This document shows, in pieces, positions 13,401 through 27,076 of a stretch of 64,000 bases of DNA. The position numbers and the translations under genes are program-made. The notes beneath the pieces were generated by a model. The model did not search any database. It was not told the origin of the DNA and saw only the letters and a list, made by a program, of their open reading frames with translations. Position 1 is the stretch's first letter. Each line of letters opens with the position of its first letter. The DNA lies in NCBI GenBank assembly GCA_030159075.1, contig BROG01000045.1, forward strand, positions 822,501 to 886,500, read 5' to 3'. The DNA comes from Atrina japonica (lineage: Eukaryota > Mollusca > Bivalvia > Pterioida > Pinnidae).

Positions 13401-16400
13401 CCACAGATAGAAAAATATATCAATTAAAGATTTTGTTTATCTCGAATTCTGGATATCTCGAAATAATAGGGACAGTCCTATGTGTTTTGAAATAAGGAGA
13501 TTCCATTATATATATATTAGTTTATATATATATATATATATATATATTAGTTTATCAAAGATTGATCGACTGCTTCTAAATTTACGCAATTATCAACACT
13601 GTGAATACATCAAATATCAACACCCCAAGTTATTTTTTCCCAGTATAGTAACTCTTTTTGCACCTGATTTTTTTATTTGGGATGTAATTTTTAAAACAAT
13701 GTGACAAATGGTACTTTTGGTTAATAGAAATGTCTTATTACCAGTATAAAGATAATAATCAATAGAAATTATGAAATTATGTGAAAAACACCTTTAATCA
13801 ATTACTGGAATACTATGGGATTAATTGGAGTTATAGATCAAACACTGATTTGACATACTTCAAAATTGTATCTTGCAGCATAGCCTTCCTTTCTTTCTCC
13901 TTTCGCACAGCTTCCGATAAAGCTACGAAACTGCAGTTCTGAATCAGCTCAGATAACGAGTCGCCCATCACATTTTCCACAAACAGTCTGTAAAACAAAC
14001 AAGTGCAATTTGCTATCGTGATTCATTGTAGAAAAGAGAAGATTTCCTAAAACTGTCATGATCTGTCATAATCTTTATAATTTATCATGTTCACGATGAT
14101 TTCTATAGATTAGCGGAAGATTGTTAATTAAGATATCTTAGCAAACACCTGAGCCTGTTTGTGTTGTTACCTGGACAAAAGAATTATATCTATAAAATAC
14201 TGAATGAGTTATCCTGTTTTCTGTTGCAAATATATTTTTACTTCTGTCATCAAAATAACATGCTAAAAAATTGATAAAATACCCATAAATTATTTAGGGC
14301 AAAAATATAATTTATCCTCTTGACAGAAGTTGATATTTTGGACTACCAGTATTGAGTACTAAAACGTAAAGTATCATAAATTTTTATGATGTAAACTGGC
14401 TGACCTAATTAAAAAGACCCAATAAAATATGGGGTTCATCCTGCGACAAATCTGGGATTTCAGAATCCCAACACCCATAAAAACACATGGAGATAAATAT
14501 ACACGTACATCCCAGAAAAAAGCCCATGAAGGTTTCCAGTCTCGATATATAACAGGCCTAATATACTGCCATTACCCATCAGTAGTATTCTGGTTTGCAC
14601 TAATAAATACTTTATGCTAGGCCTTTCCTTAGTAATCTGTTAAATCATGATGCACAGGTGTGTCAATCAAAGTCTGCAGAATGTTTTCGTATTGCAGTGG
14701 AATCTGTCTTGATAGACAGACCACCACTTCTGTTATTGAAATGTGGTCTTACAAGACAGGTGGTCGATCAAAAGAGGTTTTATCTAAAGGATTATTGAGC
14801 AAAGTGGTATTGAGAATGCAGTCTTCCAAGACAGGTGGCCTATTTTACGACAGCTGTCTCTTAAGACAGTTTCCATTGTATTCCCAGTAAATTCTATTCA
14901 TGATTTCCATTTTAATATCTCAGTTATGGAAATCTACGATTGATTTTGATTTGAAAATGAAAATTATGAAATGTTACACTGAGACTGAAAAAGCACAAAC
15001 AATTTTCAGTCATGATATTCATTGTACACTAAGTTTCAAAAGCTGGTACACTGGAAACTGTCTGACAGATAACCAACCCTGAAAGACCACATTTTCATGG
15101 CAGACAGGGTGGTCTCTCAAAACAGTTTCAACTGTAAATTTATGTGTATCTGCAGTCAAGCTATTTTTTAAAAAATGTTTCTTACATTGCATGTATTACA
15201 AAATGGTATATGTACTTCTAAATTCTATAAGACCTACAGTTATGGTTTATAAGTTCTTGTTATAACTGAATTTGCTTTTTTCTGTGGACATTTTAGTTGT
15301 AAACTCATATCAACTCATCAACCCCTGAAAATAATGACTTGTCTGTAAATCAATGATTTTGTCAAGTCCAAATGTGTCAGTAGGGATGAAAGAGTTATCA
15401 GAACAGTTACCAACCTGTCCTCCTGTATCTTAAGCATATTGTCCCCAGTCAAAGGATTTTGTCGAAGACTTCGGCCAAACACATGGGTACTGTTCTTTAA
15501 ATCGCTACCAGCCTCAATAATATCATTTTCTACTTCTGTGAGACGTTGAACATTTTTTGTGCTGTGTAACAATTCTAGTTTTCGAGATAGAATAGTCTGG
15601 TAGCGAAGTTCCAGTTCCTTTTGTCCATGAATCAACTGATGAAGTTCACTTTTCACCATCTGCGATTGAGAAATAATTGATGCACATGGATGTAATGATA
15701 CCATACCACGAAAACAACAACAACATAAATGACCCTCACCCCCCTAAAATATAAACCAACAAACAAGCAGCAACAAAAACAAAATAATTTTTTTAATAGT
15801 ACTGCAAATGGTTCAATACAGGCCCATTGTGAACTTTGATTATATTATTTTAGTTAAAAGGTATGATCATTGCTAGCCAAATAAAAGAATGTGTTACTGT
15901 CCATGTTTTTTTTATCACCTCATTGGGGTAATTGTAAGATAAATTATCAACAAGGGTTCTGCAAAGTGTGGTATTCACTTGCAATTTGGGTCAAAAGTGA
16001 CCAAGACCTTTGGAATTTTCGTAATACAATAATCGTTTAATTGGTATATCTTAATCTCTGGGTAACATTCAATAGTAATACAATGAAATCGCAAAACCTC
16101 TCTTAAATATTGCTTGATTTTACAGGAAAAAGCTGACACTAAACAAACATTCACAAGTCGTAATAAGTTTGTATCTTTTTTGTGGAAGATGGTACAAATA
16201 AGCTGTTTGTAAAACAGTTATGGCCACCTCGTCCATAAACAGAAATTGTGAATTATTGGAAATTTTGAAAATTCAAGGGGCATAACTCTGTCAAAAATTA
16301 TTTGATGGTAACCAAATAAAACCTTGACCTAGATATTCTCATGATGTATCTGTATGCCAAATGTCATTTCAATATGTGCACCTGCTGCAGAGATAATGAA

Positions 16401-16585
16401 TGGAAACTGTTGGTGTACAGATCAACCCACAGCAGCAAAGCAAAAATATATACTTACCTCATCTGCATCTACTCTGCCCTCAAAATTGACTGGCATAATA
16501 CGTCCCAGAACAGACAATTGATCCACACAGTCCTCCAGGACCGTGGCGATGTGGATAGCATCTGTCCCACGCAACATGGCTGCAC
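7477..16585 (-). CDS. DRC10 (IQCD): Dynein regulatory complex subunit 10 / IQCD-like protein, eight exons
   Basis: In this family the protein is a subunit of the nexin-dynein regulatory complex of motile cilia. Exons in gene order: 16585-16458, 15659-15415, 13987-13859, 12912-12669, 11158-11084, 10747-10616, 8889-8788 and 7587-7477 (stop at 7479-7477). Every junction has AG/GT sites and the phases agree (0, 2, 2, 0, 0, 0, 0). From the Met at 16577 the chain is about 385 residues; human IQCD is about 450. It is mostly charged coiled coil, with a WMEKYEKD segment matching the human WIQKYD region. The last two exons join to make the IQ-type motif MQAWWRGVMVR, followed by GFGPYSKKKK and a Lys/Gly tail, as in human IQCD. 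The first exon has an acceptor and is open upstream of the Met, so one more 5' exon may exist beyond the 16.7-20.6 kb satellite; I did not find it. Intron 6 (between the exons at 10616 and 8889) holds the splice-site-derived minisatellite. Confidence 0.88.
7925..8095. mobile_element. Foldback MITE-like copy in a DRC10 intron
   Basis: The left half contains cctgtaactttgaacag and the right half the near complement caaagttacgggactg, with an aaaatgatg...aaacaatcaa centre. It matches the well-preserved palindrome at 38716-38876. Confidence 0.55.
9067..10640. repeat. Minisatellite derived from a DRC10 exon end and 5' splice site (array B)
   Basis: The left part (about 9067-9760) has 47-bp units with taattaccattttggtaaag. 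The right part (about 9760-10620) has units of about 33 bp and composites with acttacaattcagtcaattt. The last unit runs straight into the DRC10 exon ending at 10616, whose final codons (LQELTKL) and donor are ctacaggaattgactaaattg|gtaagt on the minus strand. Array units such as ctataggaattgacccaatt are the same sequence. Some units keep an intact GTAAGT donor (for example at 9879-9884). Confidence 0.9.
10880..11070 (-). repeat. Dispersed repeat copy (family 3)
   Basis: It contains, inverted, the text shared with 25950-26270 and 46720-47070: tatacacaggcat...cttatattcctat...gtgaaaat...caggtccag. It sits within the DRC10 intron between the exons at 10747 and 11084. Confidence 0.6.
14680..15130. 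repeat. Degenerate repeat with 'aagacaggtggtc' units in a DRC10 intron
   Basis: Repeated short phrases such as tcttacaagacaggtggtc, tcttccaagacaggtggcc and gcagacagggtggtctctca recur through the block. Similar wording occurs at 10777-10865 and in the 33-bp minisatellite at 41330-41620, suggesting one old repeat family. Confidence 0.4.
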
Positions 16586-16714
16586 CTGTAATATCAGAAA
16601 ATTTTCATTTTCTTCATTGAAATAGTCAACAGATACATTTTTGTAAACAATTTGAGGATCTCATCCATACCATAAACAGTTACAGAAAACAGAGGGACTG
16701 TTATATTTAGTTTA

Positions 16715-19700
16715 ACATTGATAGCCAATAGCAGTCTATCAGGTACTAATATCACTGTAAAATACTGGTACCGGACAGCCTATAGTCTATCAAGTACTAA
16801 TATCACTGTAAAATACTGCAATGGACAGCCTAGCAGTCTATCAAGTACTAATACCACTGTAAAATACTGCACTGGACAGCCTAGCAGTCTATTAAGTACT
16901 AATATCACTTACTGTAAAATACGGACACCAGACAGCCTAGCAGTCTATCAAGTACTAATATCACTGTAAAATACTGTACTGGACAGCCTAGCAGTCTATC
17001 AAGTACTAATATCACTGTAAAATACTGGCACCGGACAGCCTAGCAGTGTATCAAGTACTAATATCACTGTAAAATACTGGCATCGGACAGCCTAGCAGTG
17101 TATCAAGTACTAATATCAATGTAAAATACTGGCACCAGACAGCCTAGCAGTGTATCAAATACTAATATCAATGTAAAATACTGGCACCAGACAGCCTAGC
17201 AGTGTATCAAGTACTAATATCACTGTAAAATACTGTACTGGTCAGCCTAGCAGTCTATCAAGTACTAATATCACTGTAAAATACTGGCCCTGGACAGCAT
17301 AGCAGTCTATCAAGTACTAATGTCACTGTAAAATACTGTACTGATCAGCCTAGCAGTCTATCAAGTACTAATATCACTGTAAAATACTGACACTGGACAG
17401 CCTAGCAGTGTATCAAGTACTAATATCACTGTAAAATACTGTACTGGACAGCCTAGCAGTCTATTAAGTACTAATATCACTGTAAAATACTGACACTGGA
17501 CAGCCTAGCAGTGTATCAAGTACTAATATCACTGTAAAATACTGTACTGGACAGCCTAGCAGTCTATCAAGTACTAATATCACTGTAAAATACTGACACC
17601 AGACAGCCTAGCAGTCTATCAAGTACTAATATCACTGTAAAATACTGACACCAGACAGCCTAGCAGTGTATCAAGTACTAATATCACTGTAAAATACTGT
17701 ACTGGACAGCCTAGCAGTCTATCAAGTACTAATACCACTGTAAAATACTGGCCCTGGACAGCCTAGCAGTCTATCAAGTACTAATATAGCTTACGGAAAA
17801 ATACTGGCCCTGGACAGCCTAGCAGTCTATCTAGTACTAATATCGCTTACTGTAAAATACTGCATCGGACAGCTTAACAGTCCATCAAGTACTAATATCG
17901 CTTACTGTAAAATACTGGCACCGGACAGCCTAGCAGTCTATCAAGTACTAATATTGCTTACTGTAAAATACTGGCACCGGATAGCCTAGCAGTCTATCAA
18001 GTACTAAATATCACTGTAAAATACTGGCACCGGGATAGCCTAGCAGTCTATCAAGTACTAATATTGCTTACTGGAAAATACTGGCACCGGACAGCCTAGC
18101 AGTCTATCAAGTACTAATATCACTGTAAAATACTGACACTGGACAGCCTAGCAGTCTATCAAGTACTAATATCGCTTACTGTAAAATACTGGCACTGGAC
18201 AGCCTAGCAGTCTATCAAGTACTAATATCACTGTAAAATACTGTACTGGACAGCCTAGCAGTCTATCAAGTACTAATATCACTGTAAAATACTGGCACCG
18301 GACAGCCTAGCAGTGTATCAAGTACTAATATCACTGTAAAATACTGTACTGGACAGCCTAGCAGTGTATCAAGTACTAATATCAATGTAAAATACTGGCA
18401 CCAGATAGCCTAGCAGTGTATCAAATACTAATATCAATGTAAAATACTGGCACCAGACAGCCTAGCAGTGTATCAAGTACTAATATCACTGTAAAATACT
18501 GTAGTGGTCAGCCTAGCAGTCTATCAAGTACTAATATCACTGTAAAATACTGGCCCTGGACAGCATAGCAGTCTATCAAGTACTAATGTCACTGTAAAAT
18601 ACTGTACTGATCAGCCTAGCAGTCTATCAAGTACTAATATCACTGTAAAATACTGACACTGGACAGCCTAGCAGTCTTTCAAGTACTAATATCACTGTAA
18701 AATACTGTACTGGACAGCCTAGCAGTCTATTAAGTACTAATATCACTGTAAAATACTGACACCAGACAGCCTAGCAGTCTATCAAGTACTAATATCACTG
18801 TAAAATACTGACACCAGACAGCCTAGCAGTGTATCAAGTACTAATATCACTGTAAAATACTGTACTGGACAGCCTAGTAGTCTATCAAGTACTAATACCA
18901 CTGTAAAATACTGGCCCTGGACAGCCTAGCAGTCTATCAAGTACTAATATAGCTTACGGATAAATACTGGCCCTGGACAGCCTAGCAGTCTATCTAGTAC
19001 TAATATCGCTTACTGTAAAATACTGCATCGGACAGCTTAACAGTCCATCAAGTACTAATATCGCTTACTGTAAAATACTAGCACCGGACAGCCTAGCAGT
19101 CTATCAAGTACTAATATTGCTTACTGTAAAATACTGGCACCGGATAGCCTAGCAGTCTATCAAGTACTAATATCACTGTAAAATACTGGCACCGGATAGC
19201 CTAGCAGTCTATCAAGTACTAATATTGCTTACTGGAAAATACTGGCACCGGACAGCCTAGCAGTCTATCAAGTACTAATATCACTGTAAAATACTGACAC
19301 TGGACAGCCTAGCAGTCTATCAAGTACTAATATCACTGTAAAATACTGGCACCGGACAGCCTAGCAGTCTATCAAGTACTAATATCACTGTAAAATACTG
19401 TACTGGACAGCCTAGCAGTCTATCAAGTACTAATATCACTGTAAAATACTGGCACCGGACAGCCTAGCAGTGTATCAAGTACTAATATCACTGTAAAATA
19501 CTGTACTGGACAGCCTAGCAGTCTATCAAGTACTAATACCACTGTAAAATACTGCACTGGACAGCCTAGCAGTCTATCAAGTACTAATACCACTGTAAAA
19601 TACTGACACCGGACAGCCTAGCAGTCTATCAAGTACTAATATCACTGTAAAATACTGGCCCTGGACAGCCTAGCAGTCTATCAAGTACTAATATAGCTTA

Positions 19701-20650
19701 CGGAAAAATACTGGCCCTGGACAGCCTAGCAGTCTATCTAGTACTAATATCGCTTACTGTAAAATACTGCATCGGACAGCTTAACAGTCTATCAAGTACT
19801 AATATCGCTTACTGTAAAATACTGGCACCAAACAGCCTAGCAGTCTATCAAGTACTAATATTGCTTACTGTAAAATACTGGCACCGGATAGCCTAGCAGT
19901 CTATCAAGTACTAATATCACTGTAAAATACTGGCACCGGACAGCCTAGCAGTCTATCAAGTACTAATATCACTGTAAAATACTGACACCGGACCTAGTCT
20001 ATCAAGTACTAATATTGCTTACTGTAAAATACTGGCACCGGACAGCCTAGCAGTCTATCAAGTACTAATATTGCTTACTGTAAAATACTGACACTGGACC
20101 TAGTCTATCAAGTACTAATATCGCTTACTGTAAAATACTGGCACCGGGCAGCCTAGCAGTCTATCAAGTACTAATATTGCTTACTGTAAAATACTGACAC
20201 TGGACCTAGTCTATCAAGTACTAATATCGCTTACTGTAAAATACTGGCACCGGGCAGCCTAGCAGTTTATCAAGTACTAATATCACTTACTGTAAAATAC
20301 TGACACCGGACAGCTTAACAGTCAATCAAGTGCTAATATCACTTACTGTGAAATACTGTCCATCATGTACTATGATTCTATTGCTCAGCTGAATACTGAC
20401 ACTGGACAGCGGAACAGTTTATCAAGTATCAAGATTCTCTTGCTAAGCTGAATATTGGTACCCAACCAGTTTATCAAGTGCTATAAGATTCTATCACTTA
20501 GCTGAAAACTGATGCCCAACAAGTTTGTCGAGTGCTAAGATTCTATCATTTAGCTGAAAACTGAAACTCAATCAGTTTATCAAGTACTAAGATTCTATCA
20601 CTAAACTGAATACAGACACAGGACATGCTACCAGTTTATCAAGTACAGTA
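16715..20650. repeat. 51-bp satellite with higher-order structure (array C)
   Basis: Consensus unit: gtactaatatcactgtaaaa, tactgtactg, gacagcctagcagtctatca, a (51 bp). A longer variant has tcgcttactgtaaaa. About 70 units, degenerating after 20.3 kb. Variant markers recur in blocks: tactgtactgatcagc at 17337 and 18602, tatagcttacgga at 17784, about 18949 and about 19692, and gacagcttaacagt at 17868, about 19031 and about 19775. This shows kilobase-scale duplication. The array lies just upstream of the first seen DRC10 exon. Confidence 0.95.
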
Positions 20651-21253
20651 AAACCTGGTGTAGCAACCATCTGTGTATAAAGACCATCTGGTCACAAAGA
20701 CCAATTTTTGCTGTCCCCAATAGTACCATTTGTGTACAAATCAACCTCTATATAAAGACCACCTTCCTATAAAGACCAGTTTTCTTATGTCCCTAAGTTG
20801 TATACATGTTACTAAGATTCTATCACTTAGCTCATTACTGATACCCAAATGTTTTTACCGTGCACCATGTGTCAGAGGGCAAGGCCACAAATCTAAATCT
20901 GCTGAAATGGGTTAGTATTATGATTATTAAGATAATATGCCTTAATGTGAAGTGTTGATGTAAATACGAATCATTTGATATGCATCTTAGATGTTTTGTC
21001 TACTCTAGACAGTGTCCTTTTGTGATATTGTGGGATTATTTATAAATAAAAGTATTCATTTTGACAGATCAGCTGTTACAGCCGAGCAGGTGAGCTAAAT
21101 AAAGTTGGGGCTGTACCAAGTTTAAAATTGAATGTTAACACTGTCACCACAATATATGCACTCTCAGTTTCTATATCAATGTTTATGAGATTAAATGCTT
21201 CAACTTTTAATTTCTATAATAAAACATGCTATACTCTCATTTGTGCTGAAAAT

Positions 21254-21510
<257 letters not shown>

Positions 21511-24500
21511 TTGTGGGTCACAAAACAATATTTTAACATCAGTAAAAATTTCAGCAAAAAACTAATTCACCAGTTTTCCTGTAGGTAACTAGTCAGACAT
21601 TAAAAAAGAGACAGAGTAGTCAACACAAAGAAAAATCTGAACACAGAATTGAAACTAAGACTTTATACTGGTAGGCCTATGCCATGATAATGGGGTCAGG
21701 AACTGATGGTGCATTACTTTACAAATATCAGTACCACTAATCAGTAATTATTTTGATCATAATCATATGTTGTTTTATAGACTGTATACCTGGAAACTTT
21801 ACTCCCGTTTAATTCTCGCTACTTTCGTCCTCAGATCAGAGGACAAATTAAAATGAAAGCAAAATTTCCAAGCTAATTAATTGAAGCATGAACTTACATG
21901 CCATCCATGAGACTTTGGTGATTTAGTGTAAATTTAAGACGGAGTGAATATGTTTTCTGTTGTAGAAGGCCGAAAATAACAATTGTTCAAAATTTCTAGA
22001 TTGTCTCCAAAAGAACCTATTATAGATATACAGTATAGTGACGAAAGTAGGTATAATTTTTAATTTTCTCTATATATTTCAAATAAATCTGCAAATTTTC
22101 AAAACATTCATGTTAAGACATTTCTAGATCAGTTTTGGTGAAACTTATATCATAAAACTAAAAATAATCATCAGTTTCATTGTGTATTAGCTCATAAAGT
22201 TTTCAAGATTCTATTTCAACAGAAAATTAAATTCTGTACTAGTATTTCATGATTCCTTATTTACACATATTGAAAAGAGACATTAAGATTTTGTATCCTG
22301 CAAAACTCATTAGTACTTTAAAACAAAACAATGGACATTTACCTAAAAACAAACACAGTAACTACAAAACACCAATATTTAATTGTAAAAATTTTATTGA
22401 AATTGAATAGGAAATGATTGTGTAATACTTTTTTGAAAAAATGTGGTTTTATTTTAAATACTGGTATATAGAGAAAAATGAAAATTACATGTACATATGT
22501 TTAAAGCGATATGAGCTGTCGTACATGAAAAAAATTACATGCCCATTTTATGTAATATTTTATCTCGTATATATCCCAAAGAGACTATCTGGTGGTTAGA
22601 ATAACAAATGCATGCGTATAATTGCCCCAAACTTGCCAAAGGTAACCGGTAATATTAGTTTGATATCATTCTGGCCATTACACATTTACTTTCGGTAATT
22701 CTTCGAAGATTACAGAGTGTCCAAGAATGACAATGTTAATATATATTCTATTCTTATAACCCTTTGCTTTTTATCTCGTACATCATCATTTCATACCTAA
22801 AACAGGCAAAGTTGGTCTTTTCCGTCATTTCAAAACACTCGTTTCTGAAATTGTACACGTGCCGGCTATATCGGGTAATCTTGACCCATTTTAAACTCAT
22901 CCCATAGCACATTAAATTTTAATAAAACAAAGAACTCAGAAAAGAAGATGTTTTACAATGTTTCACGTGTTTGATAATGTATTTGAACACACATTATATC
23001 ATATTCTCGTCTATATGTCATGGAACAAAAATCATCATTGTGACAGCTTATATCACTTTAAAAGAAATCTAACCAATATATTATACTTAAACATGTAATA
23101 AGTTGGACAGTCAGATTATGACACAGGTTCTGAAGAAAAGTGGAAATCAGGATTAAAAAAAAAACAAAATGTGACAACACATTGAAATGTACAAATTGTA
23201 ACAAAGGAGAAATTATATTTGTTAGTTTTTGCACAAACACACACTTTTAAAAATCACCAGTGTAATCTTGACTACTGACAATTGCTAGGCCAGTGAAATG
23301 TTTTGTATTTAACAGTAATTAGGTAACACCCTTGTTAATAAAACATGCAAGTTTAGATTAATATATTCCTAGGTAAAGGGCCTGATGCCATAAATCTTAA
23401 AATTTTTTGTAAGTCTAATAATATTCTCAACTTCAGCTAATTTTGAAATTTGAAGGGCTATCCAAGAAGATCAAATTAAAGACGAAGTGTCATGAAAATT
23501 AACATATACTTTTCCTTCTATTTTTTATTGTACGAGTTTGAAAAATAATAAGGGTAAAGTATTTGTTACCTCAAACCTCTCGCCACTCGAATATTTTTAT
23601 GTTGAAAATGTTAAACTAAGATTGTAGTTACCTGATTACCCCCCCCTGTTGACGATGACTACCATACATAGAACTAATAAGCCTACATATGAAATAGACT
23701 CAATATCAATTGACGATTAAGAATGCATACTTTTGACATGTGTGGCATCATTTAAACCCCATATAATGATATTTGATCCGGATCCAGGAACTTCATGCAT
23801 ATAACGATTCAAAAAGACTGAATCTTGAAACAAAATCATACGGTCTAAACAAGTCAATTGTTATCCAACTAAAACGTAAAATCTTCAGTTATGTGGTAAT
23901 GTTTCTCGCCAAATTAATAAAATACACAAATCTAGGCAAACATCCGATTTGATTTTTTATGTCAGTCTAGATACATATGATTAAAAGGGGAATATGAGTG
24001 TTTGTTATTTTGTAAATTTTTTATTTTCCTTAGGACTTACAAATTTCAAAAACTTGAAATTTTATTACCGGTACTGGTATGTAAAAAGAATGACTTTCAA
24101 ATATACAATTTTTAAATCTTGTTCTATATGTAAATGTAATTCAATTTAATCATGCTACATTAAAATATACCTTGACTAATGTTTATATTTTGGCTTTGTA
24201 GGCTAAATTAGCCAATTCTAAGTTTATATGGTTTCATTGGATGTAAATCTGAAAACATGAAAAAACTTGCAGTGCTACATAATTATGAGCATATTCTATA
24301 AATTAAAATAAATCAATCAAAATCAGATTGAATAATTATATAACTTCACACACAAAACTTAATCTACTTCCATATCGTTTTAAAATCTAAACTCATACAA
24401 ACTTTGTTAATATCATTAAAACATGATTAAGATTACAGACCTTCATGTCCTTTCCCCATTTTGGAGTTACGTTCCTATAATTCATTAAAAAGTATATAAT

Positions 24501-24524
24501 ATCAGAAATGTGTAGAAATCAGAC

Positions 24525-24548
24525 TATATATATATATATATATACATG

Positions 24549-24636
<88 letters not shown>
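24525..24636. repeat. (TA)n-(TG)n microsatellite
   Basis: About 30 bp of TA repeats followed by about 75 bp of pure TG. Confidence 0.97.
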
Positions 24637-24640
<4 letters not shown>

Positions 24641-25334
24641 AAATATAAAATCTATACATGTACCAATGGATGTATCTGTGAATTATCTAACATTTGACCT
24701 GCCTTGTGATTTTAGTTGCAGGGTAGAGGCCCTATAGAATAAACTCTGTACAGTCAAAATTGTCCATAAATCCACTCAAGGGAACAGGCAAATGTAGCTG
24801 TTAAGACAGGTGGACATTAAGTAAAGGTGCCCTTTATACAGGGGGTGGCCTTCAATGCAGATTTGACCATAAAAATGTATCACAATGTGCAACAAATAAT
24901 TTGTGGGAAAACAAGTGTCAGATGTTAAGAAATAGAAAAAAAGTAGCAGAAGGCCTGAAACTGATCTTAGAATATCTATCTACTAGAGCCATACTAAGTG
25001 ACCACTATGAAATGTGATCTGTGGTAAGACTCTGGGTTTTACAGGTATTGATGTCATGATTAAGCAAATTGATGACAAAGTTTAAAGTACAGTCCGCACA
25101 TAGCACATGTATGTTAAATTACTGGTAATTCCTTTACATTAACTAATTTTTTTATTATGATTATGTGTAACTGAGTATGAAAATTAGAAGTGTGTGTGTA
25201 TGTGTGTGTGCATTCCTATCCTACCTAATAACATAATAAAGATAGATTTAATGATGCTTTGTTGAATTTATGAGATCATTATCCTTTCATTAACTTTGCA
25301 AGGATTTTGTTTAATTGTTTAACTGTTGTTTTTA

Positions 25335-25650
25335 CATCTGGTCAAGAATTTTTCACTTATATCGAGATGTCCCCAGCTTTAGGTGAAGTGCTACAAATTT
25401 TGGCCTGTGCTATGGACTGACACCACTGCAGCGAGGTTTCGTTTATGTGTCAAGCCATATGTGACATGGGGCATTGGTTTTAAGTCTCATTTGAAAGACA
25501 CTTGACTTTGACTTTGTATGTTAAGTGCTCTGTGAAGGAATAGTCACTATATCATTTTTAAAGTCCTTTGTATGACCCAGTTCCAGGAACTGAATCAGAG
25601 ACATTCTACTTGTGAGTCAAATGCTCTTCCTCTAGACCGCCACAAGTGGT
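25335..25650 (-). repeat. Diverged SINE (family 2)
   Basis: The tail (tggtcaagaatttttcac), the ttaggtgaagtgctaca block and ccatatgtgacatggggc follow the order of the copy at 68-342. A tRNA-like head near 25650 reads, on the minus strand, tctagaggaagagcatttga. Confidence 0.5.
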
Positions 25651-25949
25651 CAACTTTGCAAGGAAGTTTGGGTCATAGTCATAGGTAAATTCCAACATAT
25701 CATCATGTAGTTACCATAGAAACTTACATCTTCTACTTTTAATATGGAACACAATGCAGAGGGGGAGTCACTTTTTGTTTTAAAGAAATCTCTGGTTATA
25801 ATCAGACCCTGAAATGAATTTGGAGCCATTGACTTACAGGTCCAATGCTCTTAGTCTAACCACTGATGGACTAAACTGTCCCTACTTGACCCTTGCAGTT
25901 CTGAAGAATAAAGGGACATAAGCTGTGTTTTCCAAAAATAATGTCAATT

Positions 25950-26270
25950 TTTTTCTAATTTTCTACTTGGTGTACATTAACAAATGAGAGCTATACACAG
26001 GCATAAAAAACTTATATTCCTATATATTTTGTGAAAATAAGGTCAGGTCCAGTAAGGTATGCATATATACAAGTAGTAACTAAGGTTGAAGTATAATCAA
26101 TTGCAAGTGAATAATTGCAAAACTGGGTTTCTCAAGCAATTTTCATAAAATATATAAGGATTTAAGAATTTTACGGCTGTATATATACTTTTTGTTATTG
26201 TATATAAATCTTAGTTGTAAAAAAGAAAAACAGTTTTTTGAAAAAAATACACAGCTAATGCCCATTTAAT
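25950..26270 (+). repeat. Dispersed repeat copy (family 3)
   Basis: Shares with 46720-47070 the ordered phrases gagctatacacaggca, cttatattcct, tttgtgaaaata, caggtccag, ctaaggttgaa, atcaattgca and a ctcaagcaa...ttt end. Confidence 0.65.
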
Positions 26271-26437
26271 TAAATTGCAAGGTTTCACTGTTACTGTACT
26301 AAATACTGATATGGATTCTCTTTCATAGATTTGTTTTAACTTACAGTGAGATAATACCACTTGTGAAGTTAAGTGATCTATCATTTTATTGGAAAAGAGA
26401 CTTAGATAATACTTGGTATTTGTTACAACTTACACTA

Positions 26438-27076
26438 AGGGTAAATTTGTTCTACAGAAACTGGTTTTAGTTTTGAACCAGTTTAGTAAACTTTCTATTT
26501 GTTACATAAACCGGTTTTAAAATGGTTCTGAACTAAAACTGGTTTATTAAATCATTCAAATAGCTTTCTGGGGTGGTTTAGTAAGTTCATGCAAGTTTGT
26601 TGCTACAACAATATGGCGGTGACAACATGGACCAGTAGTAGTATCGGATACCTTTTATGTGTCTTCTGGACATTGTATGTACTTGCCAATTGATCAGCTA
26701 TCGATTGTCATTTTGTTGATCATGTTTTCATTTTTTTTATCTAACATGGGGCTCTATAACCATAGAGTGATTTTTGCTTTTTAGCATATTAAATCCCCAG
26801 TAATTCCAAAAGTGAAAAAATGATAATCAGGGTTAATAAATATCACAATAAGACCGATACTCCAGCTTTTCTATAATGGGAATTATTTTCCCTTTATTTT
26901 TACATCTCATAAAAAACAGCGGCTGCTTACTTATTTCTGTACCCCATTTTGGTACTTTAAACCAATTATTTGTTTAGCCATAGGAAACCAGTTTTAGTTT
27001 CATAACCGGTTTGCAAACTATAGTTGTAAACCATAAACCAAAACCGAAACTAGTTTGTTTGCAACAAATTCACCCT
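26438..27076. mobile_element. Foldback (inverted-repeat) element, about 640 bp
   Basis: The left end agggtaaatttgtt is matched by the inverted right end aacaaattcaccct. Long imperfect inverted arms follow, rich in aactggttttagtttt and its complement. No open frame of note, so a nonautonomous DNA element is likely. Confidence 0.65.
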
